64,000 bases of DNA from Microbacterium testaceum StLB037 (GCF_900104345.1 NZ_FNJN01000002.1:372001-436000), one strand, 5' to 3'. Positions 7,629-17,140 are shown, counted from the first letter of the stretch. Numbers and translations are program-made. The notes: a model not told the origin generated them from the letters alone.

Positions 7629-10600
7629 ATGACGGAAGTCGATGACGGGGGAGCACTGTCGGGCATCGCCTGGCCCGAGCAGCCGGGGGCGCTCGTCGAC
7701 ACGTCGCGCTGCCCATCGTGCTTCGCACCCATCACCGTGTCGCCGTGCGCCTCGTGCGGACTCGACCTGACCGATGCGCGCACGGCGCGGGTGCTCGACC
7801 TGTCGCAGCGGATCATCGCCCTCGTCGACGAGCGCGCCGACGTCCTCATGCGGGTGCACAGCGATGCGGAGACCGCGGCTGCCCGGGCAGAAGAGGAACG
7901 GATGCCGGCTCCCCCGTCGTCCGAGCTTCACCCGGTGCTGCCGTCCCCGGTGCTGCCGTCCCCGGTGTTTCCGTCCCCCGCGCCTCCGTCCCCGGTGGCG
8001 ATGCCCCCGGGTGACTCCGCGACGGCCGAGCCCGCATCGCTCTCGACGACGGTGTCGGCGCCCGCCGCAGCCGCCGACGTGGCGTTCGCACCGCCGTCGG
8101 GGCCGACGATTCCCCCGGGGCCGCTCGTCGAGCCGAGCGCAGGCTTCCCGGCTGTGCCGCCGTTCGACGGTGGTCCTCCGGTGGAGCCGGCCGTACCCGT
8201 CCCCGCGGGGCCGGCCGCGCCCCGCCGTTCGAGCGTCCAGGTCTTCCTCCTGTCGGTCGGCGTGGTGCTTCTCGCCGTGGCTGCGGCCTTCTTCCTCACC
8301 GTCGCGTGGATCAGTGGCGGGCTCGTCCTGCGCTCCGTCATCATCGGACTCGTCACGGCGGCGATCATCGCCACCGCCTCGCTCCTGCGCCGTCGGGGCC
8401 TCGGTGCCACCTCCGAGGGCATCGCGCTGCTCGGGATTGCTTTCGTGGCCCTCGACGTCTGGGCCGTCCGAGCCAACGACCTGGGCGGGGCGGCGAGCCT
8501 CGAACCGAGCGTGTACTGGGGCGCGACGACGGTGGCCGCGGGTGTCGCGTTCGTGGGCTGGTCGCGTCTGTCGCGCCTGCGCGCCCCGCTCTCGGTCGCT
8601 GTCGCGGCCCTCGCGCTCGGGCCCGCGATGCTGGTCGCCGGTCTCTTCACGCGGGGTGCGGCCCTCGGGTGGTACGCGTGGGGGCTCGTCCTGCTGCTCC
8701 TGGCCCTCGCGGCACCCTTCGCACCGCTCCTCGCCCGGGCTCCACGCCCGGCGTTGACGATCGAGATCGCGGTCGTCCGGGCTCTCGCCGCCGTCGGTGC
8801 GGTCGTCGCGATGACCTCCGCCCTGATCGTCGACCCGCGCAGCACGGCGACGCCCGCGGTCCTCGGCGCGGCGCTTTCCCTCGGTCTCGCTCTCCACGCC
8901 CGGTCGCTCGCGCGCCGAGGTGCCGCGCGCCTGGCGCCGACGGCCGCGGTGGCAGCGGTCGTCGTCCTCGGGCTGGGGATCGCGGGCACGGTCATCCGTG
9001 CGGCCGACGCGACCCTGTCCGTCACCGTCCCGGTGCTCGTCGCCTCGGCCGTCGCGTTGGGGCTCGACGTCGCCGCGCGTCGCGCGACTCCGGGCCTCGG
9101 GCGGACGACCGTCGTCGTCGCTTCGCTGGCTGCGGCGATCGCCGCCGCTGTCGCCGCGATCCTGCCCCTGGTCGGCGCGATGGATGCCGTCGGCACCGTC
9201 CTGGGTCGGTCGATCGTCGTCTTCGGGCGCTCCGCCCTCGATCTCTATGCCCCGGATGCCGTCAGCACGGCGGCCGTGATCGCCCTCGCGGCCATCGTCG
9301 TGCTCGCCGCCGTGGTCTGGCGTCTGTCGGGATCGTGGGCGCAGCGCCGGACCCCCGCGCTGATCGCCGGGGCGGCCGTCGCCCTGCTCGCGGGACCCCA
9401 GCTGCGCGTCCTGATCCTCGTGGTCGCCTGGTACCTGGCGCTCGCCGTGGTCGCCGTCGTCGTCCTCCGCCGCCGTCGCGGCGACATCGCCCTCGCCGCG
9501 GTCGGGGGTTGCCTCGCCCTCGGCGCAGGGTGGGTGTCGTCGTTCTCCTCTCCGCTCGCCTGGGGGCTGTGCAGCGTCGTGGTCGCGGCCGTGCTCGCCG
9601 CGGTGGCCGGAGCGCATCCGAGTATCCGGGTGCCGTCCGCGATTGCGGTCGTCCTGTTCCTGACGGGGAGCGCCGTCCTCGTTCCCGGGGCGTTGCGCGC
9701 CGGAGCCGACCTCGTCGTCGACGGGGCCACCCCGACGACGGTTCCTTTCGCGATGGCATCCCTCTGTCTCGTCGCTCTCGTCGCCCCGCTCTTCCACCGG
9801 TGGGGTCTCGACGTCGCGCAACGAAGCGCCGGCGTGGTCACCGCTCTGGCGGCGATCGTGGTGGTCGCCGCCCCCGCGCTATGGTTCCGCGCGGGCATCG
9901 CGACCGACGTGTGGATGCTCGCGTCGGCGCTGGTCGCCGCGGTCGCGTCGGCGGCCGTCCTCACGACGCCCTACCTGCCATGGCGCGTCGCGCGGCCCTT
10001 CGCGGCGGTCATGACGCCCCTGCTCGTCGCGGGCGCGGCCGGTTCCGCGCTCCGGCTGATCGACCCGCTGCCGCTGGTGCCGGCGATCGTCTACGCGGCG
10101 ATCGCCGTCGTCAGTGCCGCGGCGGGCCTGCGCCTGCTCCGCACCGACCCGTCCACCCGCGCCTGCCTTGACGTGGGGGCCGCGCTCGTGGCCGCTCTGT
10201 CGATCGTCGTCGTTCCCTCGCAGGGAGTCCGGTGGCTTCCGTTGCTGCTCGCGGCGGTGGCCGCTGTGCTGTGGGCGACCGATGGCGACGGTCTCTTCCG
10301 CTCTCGCGGGCCCCGCCGACACCTCATCTGGCTCGCGCTCGTCCTGGGCACCCTCGCGCTGTGGACGCGGCTGCTCTGGCAGCAGACCGAGACGGTCGAG
10401 CTCTTCACCGTGCCGGTCGGTATCGCGGTGCTCGGCATCGCGGCCGGCCACGAGCGGGCGCGGCGGGTGGGAGAGAACCGTTCCGCGGTCGTCCCAGCGG
10501 TGATCGCCGCCGCGGGGACCACCGTCGCGCTCGCTCCCAGCGCCCTCTCGGCCTCGGGAAACCTCGTCCACGTGCTGGCGGTCGCGCTCCTCTCGGCCGC

Positions 10601-12137
10601 GGTTCTGGTGGTCGGGGCCTGGGTGCGTCCTCCACGGACCCCCGACGAACTTCCCGTCGCGGTCGGAGCCGCGGGAGCGCTCTCGCTCGTGCTGGTCACG
10701 GTCGCGCAGCTCCTCCCCTCCGTCGAGCGGGGTGGCATCGGCATCGCGGATCTCGTCGTCGTGGTGTCGGTCGTGGCGATCGGCGCTGCCGCCGTGGGCG
10801 TCGCGCGACGCCCGGCCCCGTGGGCGGCGTCGTCCGCGCGCAACGCTCTGGTCGGCGCCGCCGTACTGCTCGCGCTCGGGTCGGCCGTGCTGGTCGCCGT
10901 CGACGGCGGGCCGATCGGGCGCATGGTGATCGCCGTCGCGGTGCTCGGTGCCGTCGGCGTCGCCGCCCTGCGCGTGCGTCACCGGCTCGGGGGGATGCCG
11001 CTCGCGATCACCGCGCACTCCGGAGCGGGGCTCGTCGCCCTCATCGGCGTGGGGGCGGATATCCGCCCGATCGAGTGGGCCACGGTGCCTCTCGCGCTCG
11101 TGTGGATCGCCGCCGCCCTCCTCGATCGCCGCCGCCCGGTCGCCCCGGCCTCGGTGCTGTTCGCCGTCGGCGGTGCGGCGGTCGGGCTCCTGCCCTCCGC
11201 GGCGCTCGCCGACGCGTCGCCGGTGCGCGCGATCGGCGTGACGCTCGCGGCGGTCGCCGTGCTGGTGATCGCAGCCGTTCTTTTCCGCGGCGCGCTCGCC
11301 CCGCTGGCGACCCCGGTGATCGGCGTCGCCTCGCTCGGGCTGATCGTGGCCCCGTCGCTGCGCGCCCTGCACGAGCTCGCGACCGCGCTGTTCGACGTCT
11401 GGCTCGTCGCCGCGACCGTTCCCCTGGTGGCCGTCGCCGTCCTCCTCCGCCGTCGGCGCGCGGACGTCCTGCCCGGGGTGTCGCAGGCTCTCGCGGTCGC
11501 CGCTCCCGCTGTCGCGGTGGTTCTCACCGCCATGCGGCTCTCGGCCACGGGCGAGGGCCCGCTGCGTCTGATCGTGACGCTCGTCGCCGTCCTCGCCCTC
11601 GGGCTGTGGTGGCAGGGTGCGGCGGTGCGGTGGACCGCGATCGGTCTGTCGGCCGTCCTCGGCCTCGTGGCGATCGTTCTCGGCAGTGCCGATCCCGTCG
11701 AGGCGGCCACGACTCCCCTCGCCGTGGCGCTCTTGATCCACGGCATCCGGACCCTTCGTCAGCGTCCCGCGGTGCGGACGTGGCCGGCGCTCGGGATCGG
11801 CCTGGCGCTCCTGCTCATCCCCTCGCTGCTGTTCGACTTCTCGAGCGGCAACGCGCTGTGGCGCGTCCTCGCGCTCGGCGTCGTCGCTCTGCTGACGCTG
11901 CTGGTCGGCGCGCGGTTCCGTTGGCAGGCCCCGGTTCTGCTCGGCGGGATCGTGCTGATCGTCCACGCCGTCGCCCAGCTCTGGCCGTGGATCGCGTCGC
12001 TCTACGAGAGCGCGTCCGGTCTCTGGTGGCTGTGGCTCGGCATCGCCGGCGTGCTCCTCATCGTGATCGCGGCGACGTACGAGCGCCGCATCCGCGAGGT
12101 GCGGGCGGTGGCCCTCGCGATCAGATCTCTGCGGTGA
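7629..12137 (+). CDS. SCO7613-type giant polytopic membrane protein with zinc ribbon
   Basis: 1502-aa membrane protein of unknown function. Residues about 27-50 form a zinc ribbon with two CxxC pairs (CPSCFAPITVSPCASCGLDL). A short helical segment and a Pro/Ser/Val-rich linker (about residues 95-198) follow, including the near-repeats LPSPVLPSPVFPSPAPPSP encoded by 15-bp DNA repeats near 7935-7995. From about residue 200 to the end the chain is a long run of hydrophobic helices separated by short arginine-rich loops, several dozen in all. The layout fits actinobacterial proteins annotated with a SCO7613 C-terminal domain. Expected in the cytoplasmic membrane with a cytosolic zinc ribbon. Start ATG preceded by GAGGGGGCACG. 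It stands alone; the adjacent gene is convergent with 12 nt between stops. Confidence 0.85.
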   Translation: MTEVDDGGALSGIAWPEQPGALVDTSRCPSCFAPITVSPCASCGLDLTDARTARVLDLSQRIIALVDERADVLMRVHSDAETAAARAEEERMPAPPSSELHPVLPSPVLPSPVFPSPAPPSPVAMPPGDSATAEPASLSTTVSAPAAAADVAFAPPSGPTIPPGPLVEPSAGFPAVPPFDGGPPVEPAVPVPAGPAAPRRSSVQVFLLSVGVVLLAVAAAFFLTVAWISGGLVLRSVIIGLVTAAIIATASLLRRRGLGATSEGIALLGIAFVALDVWAVRANDLGGAASLEPSVYWGATTVAAGVAFVGWSRLSRLRAPLSVAVAALALGPAMLVAGLFTRGAALGWYAWGLVLLLLALAAPFAPLLARAPRPALTIEIAVVRALAAVGAVVAMTSALIVDPRSTATPAVLGAALSLGLALHARSLARRGAARLAPTAAVAAVVVLGLGIAGTVIRAADATLSVTVPVLVASAVALGLDVAARRATPGLGRTTVVVASLAAAIAAAVAAILPLVGAMDAVGTVLGRSIVVFGRSALDLYAPDAVSTAAVIALAAIVVLAAVVWRLSGSWAQRRTPALIAGAAVALLAGPQLRVLILVVAWYLALAVVAVVVLRRRRGDIALAAVGGCLALGAGWVSSFSSPLAWGLCSVVVAAVLAAVAGAHPSIRVPSAIAVVLFLTGSAVLVPGALRAGADLVVDGATPTTVPFAMASLCLVALVAPLFHRWGLDVAQRSAGVVTALAAIVVVAAPALWFRAGIATDVWMLASALVAAVASAAVLTTPYLPWRVARPFAAVMTPLLVAGAAGSALRLIDPLPLVPAIVYAAIAVVSAAAGLRLLRTDPSTRACLDVGAALVAALSIVVVPSQGVRWLPLLLAAVAAVLWATDGDGLFRSRGPRRHLIWLALVLGTLALWTRLLWQQTETVELFTVPVGIAVLGIAAGHERARRVGENRSAVVPAVIAAAGTTVALAPSALSASGNLVHVLAVALLSAAVLVVGAWVRPPRTPDELPVAVGAAGALSLVLVTVAQLLPSVERGGIGIADLVVVVSVVAIGAAAVGVARRPAPWAASSARNALVGAAVLLALGSAVLVAVDGGPIGRMVIAVAVLGAVGVAALRVRHRLGGMPLAITAHSGAGLVALIGVGADIRPIEWATVPLALVWIAAALLDRRRPVAPASVLFAVGGAAVGLLPSAALADASPVRAIGVTLAAVAVLVIAAVLFRGALAPLATPVIGVASLGLIVAPSLRALHELATALFDVWLVAATVPLVAVAVLLRRRRADVLPGVSQALAVAAPAVAVVLTAMRLSATGEGPLRLIVTLVAVLALGLWWQGAAVRWTAIGLSAVLGLVAIVLGSADPVEAATTPLAVALLIHGIRTLRQRPAVRTWPALGIGLALLLIPSLLFDFSSGNALWRVLALGVVALLTLLVGARFRWQAPVLLGGIVLIVHAVAQLWPWIASLYESASGLWWLWLGIAGVLLIVIAATYERRIREVRAVALAIRSLR

Positions 12138-12149
12138 GGGAGCGAGTTC

Positions 12150-12728
12150 CTACTTCGCCTTCGCTTCTTTCGCCGCGGCCTTCGCGGCGCGCTTGTGCTC
12201 GCGCACCTTGGTGAGCGACTCCGGGCTCACGATGTCGGCGACGGAGCGGAACGAGCCCTCTTCGCCGTAGGGGGCCGAGGCCTCCCGCCAGCCGGCGCCG
12301 TCGAAGCCGCGTTGCTTGCCCAGCAGGGCGAGGAAGATCTTCGCCTTCTGTTCGCCGAAGCCCGGCAGGGCCTTGAGGCGCTTCAGCACCGTCTTGCCGT
12401 CGGGGTCGTCGCGCGTCCAGAGGTTCTCAGCCTTGCCGTCCCAGTCCTCCTCGATCGCCGCGCAGAGCGCCTGAACGCGCCCCGCCATCGATCCCGGGTA
12501 GCGGTGGACGGCGGGCGACTGCGAGAACGCGGCGGCGAACTCATCAGGGTCCTGGTGCGCGATCGCGCCGGCATCCATCGATCCGGTGCGCTCCTGGATC
12601 TTCAGCGGGCCGGCGAACGCCGTCTCCATGGCGACCTGCTGGTCGAGCAGCATGCCGATCAGCAGGGCGAGCGGGTTGCTCGACAGCAGCTCGTCCGCGG
12701 CGGGGTCGTCGGTGATGCGCAGGCTCAT
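12150..12728 (-). CDS. HhH-GPD-type base-excision DNA glycosylase
   Basis: Putative DNA glycosylase of 192 aa. The chain MSLRITDDPAADELLSSNP leads into LLIGMLLDQQVAMETAFAGP, the fold seen in HhH-GPD glycosylases, and the hairpin-helix-hairpin LKALPGFGEQKAKIFLALLG lies at about residues 122-141. A lysine/alanine-rich tail ends the protein (HKRAAKAAAKEAKAK). The ATG at 12728 is chosen because the sequence upstream of it is arginine/cysteine-rich and unlike the family, and a GAGAAT box lies 6 nt before it. Damage specificity is unknown. Confidence 0.85.
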   Translation of the reverse strand: MSLRITDDPAADELLSSNPLALLIGMLLDQQVAMETAFAGPLKIQERTGSMDAGAIAHQDPDEFAAAFSQSPAVHRYPGSMAGRVQALCAAIEEDWDGKAENLWTRDDPDGKTVLKRLKALPGFGEQKAKIFLALLGKQRGFDGAGWREASAPYGEEGSFRSVADIVSPESLTKVREHKRAAKAAAKEAKAK

Positions 12729-12765
12729 ACCCTCATTCTCGCGCGAACACCCGCAGGCGCAGCCC

Positions 12766-13047
12766 TCAAGCCGGGTCCGCGATCCACTTCCGAGCGAACG
12801 GCACGGCATCCATCTCGAGCAGATCCTCCGTCGCCTCGCTGATCTGCACCTCGAAGTGGGCGACGCTTCCGGGCTTCAGCCGCTTCACGAGCGATCCGTC
12901 GACGCGACGGATGACGGTCTCGGTCACCGAGGGAGCGTCGTCCTCGATGTGCAGCAGGCCCAGGGCGAACGTCGCCACCCAGCGCAGTGCGTTGCCGCGG
13001 CGGGGTTCTCCCGCGACGACATAGACCTCGGATGCCGGTGTGCTCAC
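12766..13047 (-). CDS. Conserved hypothetical protein
   Basis: Small cytosolic protein of about 93 aa; not recognised. It starts VSTPASEVYVVAGEPRRGNA and shows alternating beta-type segments (RWVATFALGLLHIED, VTETVIRRVDGS, GSVAHFEVQISEAT), which suggests a small beta-rich fold. The GTG at 13047 is preferred because an AGGAT element lies 7 nt upstream, the same arrangement (AGGATGGATGCC then start) seen before hemE. The alternative is the ATG at 13056, three codons earlier. It lies between the glycosylase and hemA, all on the minus strand but with gaps, so it need not be in the same transcript. Confidence 0.65.
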   Translation of the reverse strand: MSTPASEVYVVAGEPRRGNALRWVATFALGLLHIEDDAPSVTETVIRRVDGSLVKRLKPGSVAHFEVQISEATEDLLEMDAVPFARKWIADPA

Positions 13048-13087
13048 GGCATCCATCCTGCCCGAGGACCCGGGATCAGGCGGGGAG

Positions 13088-14425
13088 TCAGCCCGCGTCG
13101 GCGATGTCGCGACGCGCGGGGGCGGAGGCCGCGGGATCGGCGACCTCGATGCCGAAGAGAGCCGACAGGGCGTCGATGTACTCGTCGGCGCGGCCGGTCT
13201 CGGCGAGCTCGTGGGCGCGGGTGGTCGGGGTGTGCAGCAGCACGCCGACGAGGTGGCGGAGTGCCTGCTCGGTCTGACCGCCCTCGTCGCCGCGGGCGCG
13301 CACGCGGGCGACCTCGGCGTCGAGCACGCCGAAGACGTGCGCGCGCAGGGCCACGACGGCGGGGGTGATGTTCTTGCGCTCGCCGACCGAGGCGAAGCGG
13401 CGGGCGGCGTCGCGCACGAGGTCGCGCGCGGCGTCGGTGGCCTGCAGCTCTTCGAGCGGGGCGTGCAGGCGGATGGTCTCGAGGTCGAGCAGGTCGACGC
13501 CGGGAACCGTGGCGACGTCGGGGTCGACGTTGCGGGGAAGACCCAGGTCGATCACGAGGCGACGCGCGGTGTGGTCGACGGGGCAGACGCCCGCGGCCCC
13601 GTCGACGGCAGCTTCGAACGCCCCGCGGCCCGCGGCGAAAGTCGCCGCGCTGAGGACGTGGTTCTCGCTGGTGGTGCAGGTGATCACGAGGTCGGAGTGG
13701 GTGACGACGCTCGGGAAGGTCTCGGTCGAGATCGCGCGCAGACCGTGCTTGGCCGAGAACTTCGCGGCCCGGCCCGAGGGCGAGTACACCGAGATGTCTT
13801 CGGCGCCCTGATCGCGGAGGGCCGCGACCGTGGCCGCGGCGTAGGCGCCCGTGCCGACCAGCAGCACCCGCTGGGTCGACCAGTCGGCGATGCGGCTGTC
13901 GGCGAGCTCGAGGCCGAGGCGCACGAGGGAGCGTCCGGCGCGGCCGATCGCGGTGGAGTTCTTCACGCCGCGCTGCGCTTCGGAGGCCCGCTGGAACAGG
14001 CGCTCGAGTTCGGCGGAGGTGGTGCCGAGCTGGCGCGACTCGTTGAGCGCGCGGCGCACCTGACCGGCGATCTCGCCCTCGCCGACGACGACAGATTCGA
14101 GACCGGATGCCACCGAGAAGAGGTGCTCGGCCACGTCGCTGCCGCCGAGGACGGTGTACGAGCCCTCGAGCTCGCTGGCCGGGACGCCGGTCGCGGACTC
14201 GATGGCCGCGAGGGTGGCCTCGATGCCGAGGGCGACGGCCGCGGTGACGGGCTCGTCCATGTCGACGTAGGCCTCGAAGCGGTTGCAGGTCGCCACCACG
14301 ACGGCGCCCTGGACGCACTCGTCGTGCTCGGCGATCAGAGGGGCGACGGGTGTCGCGGGTACGCTGAGCCGCTCGAGGAGATCGAAGGACGCGGTCTTGT
14401 GACTCGCGCTGACGCACAGCAGCAC
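13088..14425 (-). CDS. hemA: Glutamyl-tRNA reductase
   Basis: First enzyme of C5 heme synthesis: reduces Glu-tRNA to glutamate-1-semialdehyde with NADPH, upstream of HemL (also in this window). Motifs: the N-terminal LLCVSASHKTASFDLLERL, the catalytic cysteine in VVATCNRFEAYVD (about residue 46), a helical catalytic domain with GLESVVVGEGEIAGQVR, the NADPH domain RVLLVGTGAYAAAT, and a C-terminal dimerisation domain. The GTG at 14425 lies exactly 6 nt after TAGAAT (14437-14432), which fits the leaderless pattern here; the ATG at 14431 would sit directly against the -10 box and gives only two extra residues. Length about 445 aa is usual. Divergent from hemE. Confidence 0.95.
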   Translation of the reverse strand: MLLCVSASHKTASFDLLERLSVPATPVAPLIAEHDECVQGAVVVATCNRFEAYVDMDEPVTAAVALGIEATLAAIESATGVPASELEGSYTVLGGSDVAEHLFSVASGLESVVVGEGEIAGQVRRALNESRQLGTTSAELERLFQRASEAQRGVKNSTAIGRAGRSLVRLGLELADSRIADWSTQRVLLVGTGAYAAATVAALRDQGAEDISVYSPSGRAAKFSAKHGLRAISTETFPSVVTHSDLVITCTTSENHVLSAATFAAGRGAFEAAVDGAAGVCPVDHTARRLVIDLGLPRNVDPDVATVPGVDLLDLETIRLHAPLEELQATDAARDLVRDAARRFASVGERKNITPAVVALRAHVFGVLDAEVARVRARGDEGGQTEQALRHLVGVLLHTPTTRAHELAETGRADEYIDALSALFGIEVADPAASAPARRDIADAG

Positions 14426-14431
14426 GTCCAT

Positions 14432-14437
14432 ATTCTA
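14432..14437 (-). promoter_or_regulatory. -10 box (leaderless) of hemA
   Basis: TAGAAT on the minus strand. Six nt (ATGGAC) separate it from the GTG at 14425, which favours that codon over the ATG that directly abuts the box. Confidence 0.5.
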
Positions 14438-14525
14438 CGCCCGGCTTCCTCGGGGTATTCCGGGTGGCCTCTCGACGTCAAGGCATCCCACGTGCTCCCG
14501 CGGGGCGGGTGGGAGGATGGATGCC

Positions 14526-15563
14526 ATGGCCTCCCTCGACGCGCCCCTGCTCCGTGCCCTCCGTGGCGATCGTCCCGAGCGGCAGCCGGTGTGGTTCATG
14601 CGGCAGGCCGGACGCTCCCTGCCCGAGTACCGGGAGTTGCGCGTGGGCACGCGCATGCTCGACGCGTGCCTGACCCCCGACCTCGCGGCGGAGATCACTC
14701 TCCAGCCGATCCGCCGTCACAAGGTGGACGCCGCGATCTTCTTCAGCGACATCGTCGTGCCGCTGCGTCTGGCCGGCGTCGACGTCGTGATCGAGCCCGG
14801 CCGTGGCCCGGTCTTCGCCGACCCCGTCCGCACCGCCGACGACGTGGCGCGGATCACCGCGATCGACCCCGACGACGTCGCCGCGGCGGCCGAGCCCGTG
14901 CGCGAGGCCGCCCGTCGCGTGACCGCCGAGCTCGACGAGGCCGTTCCCCTCATCGGCTTCGCCGGGGCGCCCTTCACTCTCGCCGCCTACCTGGTCGAGG
15001 GCGGGCCGAGCAAGGAGCACCTGCGCGCGCGCGGCATGATGCACGCCGACCCGGAGTCCTGGCACCGTCTGGCCGGGTGGCTGTCGAAGGTCTCGCGCGC
15101 GTTCCTCGACGCGCAGATCGACGGCGGTGCCCAGGCCGTGCAGCTCTTCGACTCGTGGGCGGGGTCGCTCTCGCCCGCCACGTTCCGCGAGTTCATCGCC
15201 CCGCATTCTCACGCCGCACTCGAGGGGATCGAGGTCCCCCGCATCCACTTCGGCGTGGGTACGGGAGCCTTCCTCGACGACATGCGCCTGGGCGGTCTCG
15301 CCGACGCGGTGGGGGTCGACTGGCGCATGCCGCTCGACGAGGCCGCGGCGATCGTGGGCCCCGACGTGACGCTGCAGGGGAACCTCGACCCGGCGCTGCT
15401 GGGCGCTCCGTGGCCGGTCCTGGCCGCGCACGTCGACGACGTCCTCGCCCGCGGTCGCGCGGCCCGCGCGCACATCCTCAACCTCGGGCACGGCGTGCCG
15501 CCCGACACCGACCCCGATGTGCTGACCCGCATCGTCGCCCGCGCTCACGGGGAGGACGCGTGA
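14526..15563 (+). CDS. hemE: Uroporphyrinogen III decarboxylase
   Basis: Converts uroporphyrinogen III to coproporphyrinogen III by decarboxylating four acetate side chains. The 345-aa protein opens MASLDAPLLRALRGDRPERQ and contains the signature PVWFMRQAGRSLPEYR with its conserved arginines, the aspartate in FFSDIVVPL, GFAGAPFTLAAYLVEGG, and the C-terminal LNLGHGVPPDTDPD. The ATG at 14526 is chosen because GGGAGG lies 9 nt before it; an in-frame ATG at 14517 would be flush against that ribosome site. It overlaps hemY by four nt (GTGA), forming a hemE-hemY pair divergent from hemA. Confidence 0.96.
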   Translation: MASLDAPLLRALRGDRPERQPVWFMRQAGRSLPEYRELRVGTRMLDACLTPDLAAEITLQPIRRHKVDAAIFFSDIVVPLRLAGVDVVIEPGRGPVFADPVRTADDVARITAIDPDDVAAAAEPVREAARRVTAELDEAVPLIGFAGAPFTLAAYLVEGGPSKEHLRARGMMHADPESWHRLAGWLSKVSRAFLDAQIDGGAQAVQLFDSWAGSLSPATFREFIAPHSHAALEGIEVPRIHFGVGTGAFLDDMRLGGLADAVGVDWRMPLDEAAAIVGPDVTLQGNLDPALLGAPWPVLAAHVDDVLARGRAARAHILNLGHGVPPDTDPDVLTRIVARAHGEDA

Positions 15564-17068
15564 GCGAGCCCCTCGATCGTCTCGTGCGTCACGCGCACGA
15601 GACGCGGGTGATCGTCGTCGGCGGCGGGATCTCGGGTCTGGTCGCGGCGCGCGAATGCGCCAAGGTCGGTCTGAAGGTCACGGTCCTCGAGGCCTCCGAG
15701 GTGTTCGGCGGGGTCCTGCGGACCGCCGAGGTCGGCGGGATGACCCTCGATGTCGGTGCTGAGAGCTTCGCGACGCGCGGCGGAATCGTGCGCAGACTCC
15801 TCGACGAGCTCGGTCTCGCCGACGACATCGTCTCCCCCAACCCGGCCGGGGCGTGGGTCGCGGGTGTGCCGGGAGTCGGGGCGGCGCCGCTGCCGAAGGG
15901 CGGGGTGCTCGGCATCCCGGACAATCCCTTCGCCCCCGACGTGCGACGCGTCATCGGCTGGTCTGGCGCGTGGCGTGCCTATGTGGACCGCCTTCGGCCG
16001 CCGCTCACGATCGGTCACGCGCACAGCCTCGGAAAGCTCGTACGGTCGCGGCTGGGCGCGCGTGTGCTCGACCGGCTCGTCGCACCGGTCACGAGCGGGG
16101 TCTACTCGGCCCGTCCCGACGACATCGACATCGACCTCGCGGCCCCCGGCCTGAACGCGGCTCTGACGCGGACGGGCTCGCTCACGGGCGCCGTCGCCGA
16201 CCTGCGTGCGAGCCGGGCGGCTGCGCGGCCCGCAGACGCTCCCGCGTCGGACGTTCCCGTCGTGTCCGGCGGGGCCTCGAAGACTCCCGCCCCCGGGGGC
16301 GCGGTCGAGGGCATCGCCGGCGGGATGTCCCGCCTCGTCGACGCTCTCGTCGCCGCCCTGGTCGAGAGCGGCGTGGAGTTGCGCACGGGCGTTGTCGCCC
16401 GGGCTCTCGAGAAGACCGACGACGGCTGGACGGTGACCACCTCGGCCGACGACGAACCGCTCCCGGCTCGCGCCGTCATCGTCGCCCTGCCCGAGGGGCC
16501 CGCCCGCGAACTGCTCGCGCCCGTGGTCCCCGGCCTCGAGGTGGGCGATCCCGTCGCCCCGGTCGTCGAGGTCGTGACCCTCGTGGTGCACGCCCCCGCT
16601 CTCGACCGGGCTCCGCGCGGCACCGGCGTCCTCACCGTCCCCGGTAGCCACGTCGCGAAGGCCCTCACGCACTCCACCGCGAAATGGGACTGGGTTCGGG
16701 ATGCCGCCGAGCCCGGCGTCCACGTGGTGCGCGTCTCGTTCGGTGCCCAGGGCGAAGAGCCCGCGACCGCCGCCCTCGACGACGACGCGGCGGCAGCCCT
16801 GGCCCTCTCGGAGGCCTCCGCGATGCTCGGCGTCGAGCTATCGGCATCCGCCCTCCGGGACGCGCATCGCGTTCGATACGTGCAGTCGCAGCCCGCGGCG
16901 ACCATCGGGCGGGCGGCCGAGACCGCCGCCGCGCGCGGTGCCGTACGCGCGGTTCCGGGCCTCGGGGCGACCGGCGCGTGGATCTCGGGCACGGGCCTCG
17001 CCCAGGTCATCCCCGACGCCCGCGATGAGGCCGATCGCGTGCGCAGCGACGCCCTCTGGACGAGCTGA
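15560..17068 (+). CDS. hemY: Coproporphyrinogen III / protoporphyrinogen oxidase (HemY)
   Basis: FAD-dependent oxidase of 502 aa. The dinucleotide-binding motif VIVVGGGISGLVAARE is at about residues 17-32, followed by the LEASEVFGGVLRTAEV segment, GAESFATRGG, the substrate-domain VAPVTSGVYSA, and a C-terminal WISGTGLAQVIPDA that closes the FAD site. In actinobacteria this enzyme oxidises coproporphyrinogen III to coproporphyrin III (the coproporphyrin-dependent route), consistent with hemQ being about 2 kb downstream. GTG start inside the GTGA overlap with hemE. A variable linker at about residues 215-250 (rich in Ala, Pro and Ser) is not part of the conserved core. No ferrochelatase gene is seen in the window. 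Confidence 0.93.
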   Translation: MSEPLDRLVRHAHETRVIVVGGGISGLVAARECAKVGLKVTVLEASEVFGGVLRTAEVGGMTLDVGAESFATRGGIVRRLLDELGLADDIVSPNPAGAWVAGVPGVGAAPLPKGGVLGIPDNPFAPDVRRVIGWSGAWRAYVDRLRPPLTIGHAHSLGKLVRSRLGARVLDRLVAPVTSGVYSARPDDIDIDLAAPGLNAALTRTGSLTGAVADLRASRAAARPADAPASDVPVVSGGASKTPAPGGAVEGIAGGMSRLVDALVAALVESGVELRTGVVARALEKTDDGWTVTTSADDEPLPARAVIVALPEGPARELLAPVVPGLEVGDPVAPVVEVVTLVVHAPALDRAPRGTGVLTVPGSHVAKALTHSTAKWDWVRDAAEPGVHVVRVSFGAQGEEPATAALDDDAAAALALSEASAMLGVELSASALRDAHRVRYVQSQPAATIGRAAETAAARGAVRAVPGLGATGAWISGTGLAQVIPDARDEADRVRSDALWTS

Positions 17069-17134
17069 CCTCGCGCTCTCTCGACCAAGTCCGCCCGGCT
17101 GTCAAGGGTGGATGCCGAGCGCGGCATACATGAC

Positions 17135-17140
17135 TACTGT
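17135..17140 (+). promoter_or_regulatory. Possible -10 box
   Basis: TACTGT in GACTACTGTG, 39 nt before the ATG at 17180. The same ten bases occur at 56952-56961, upstream of the SDR gene at 56992. Confidence 0.35.

Noticed and set aside
7935..7995. 15-bp repeats as a CRISPR or mobile repeat
   Set aside because: They lie in frame inside the large membrane protein gene and encode a Pro-Ser-Pro linker; this is a coding minisatellite.
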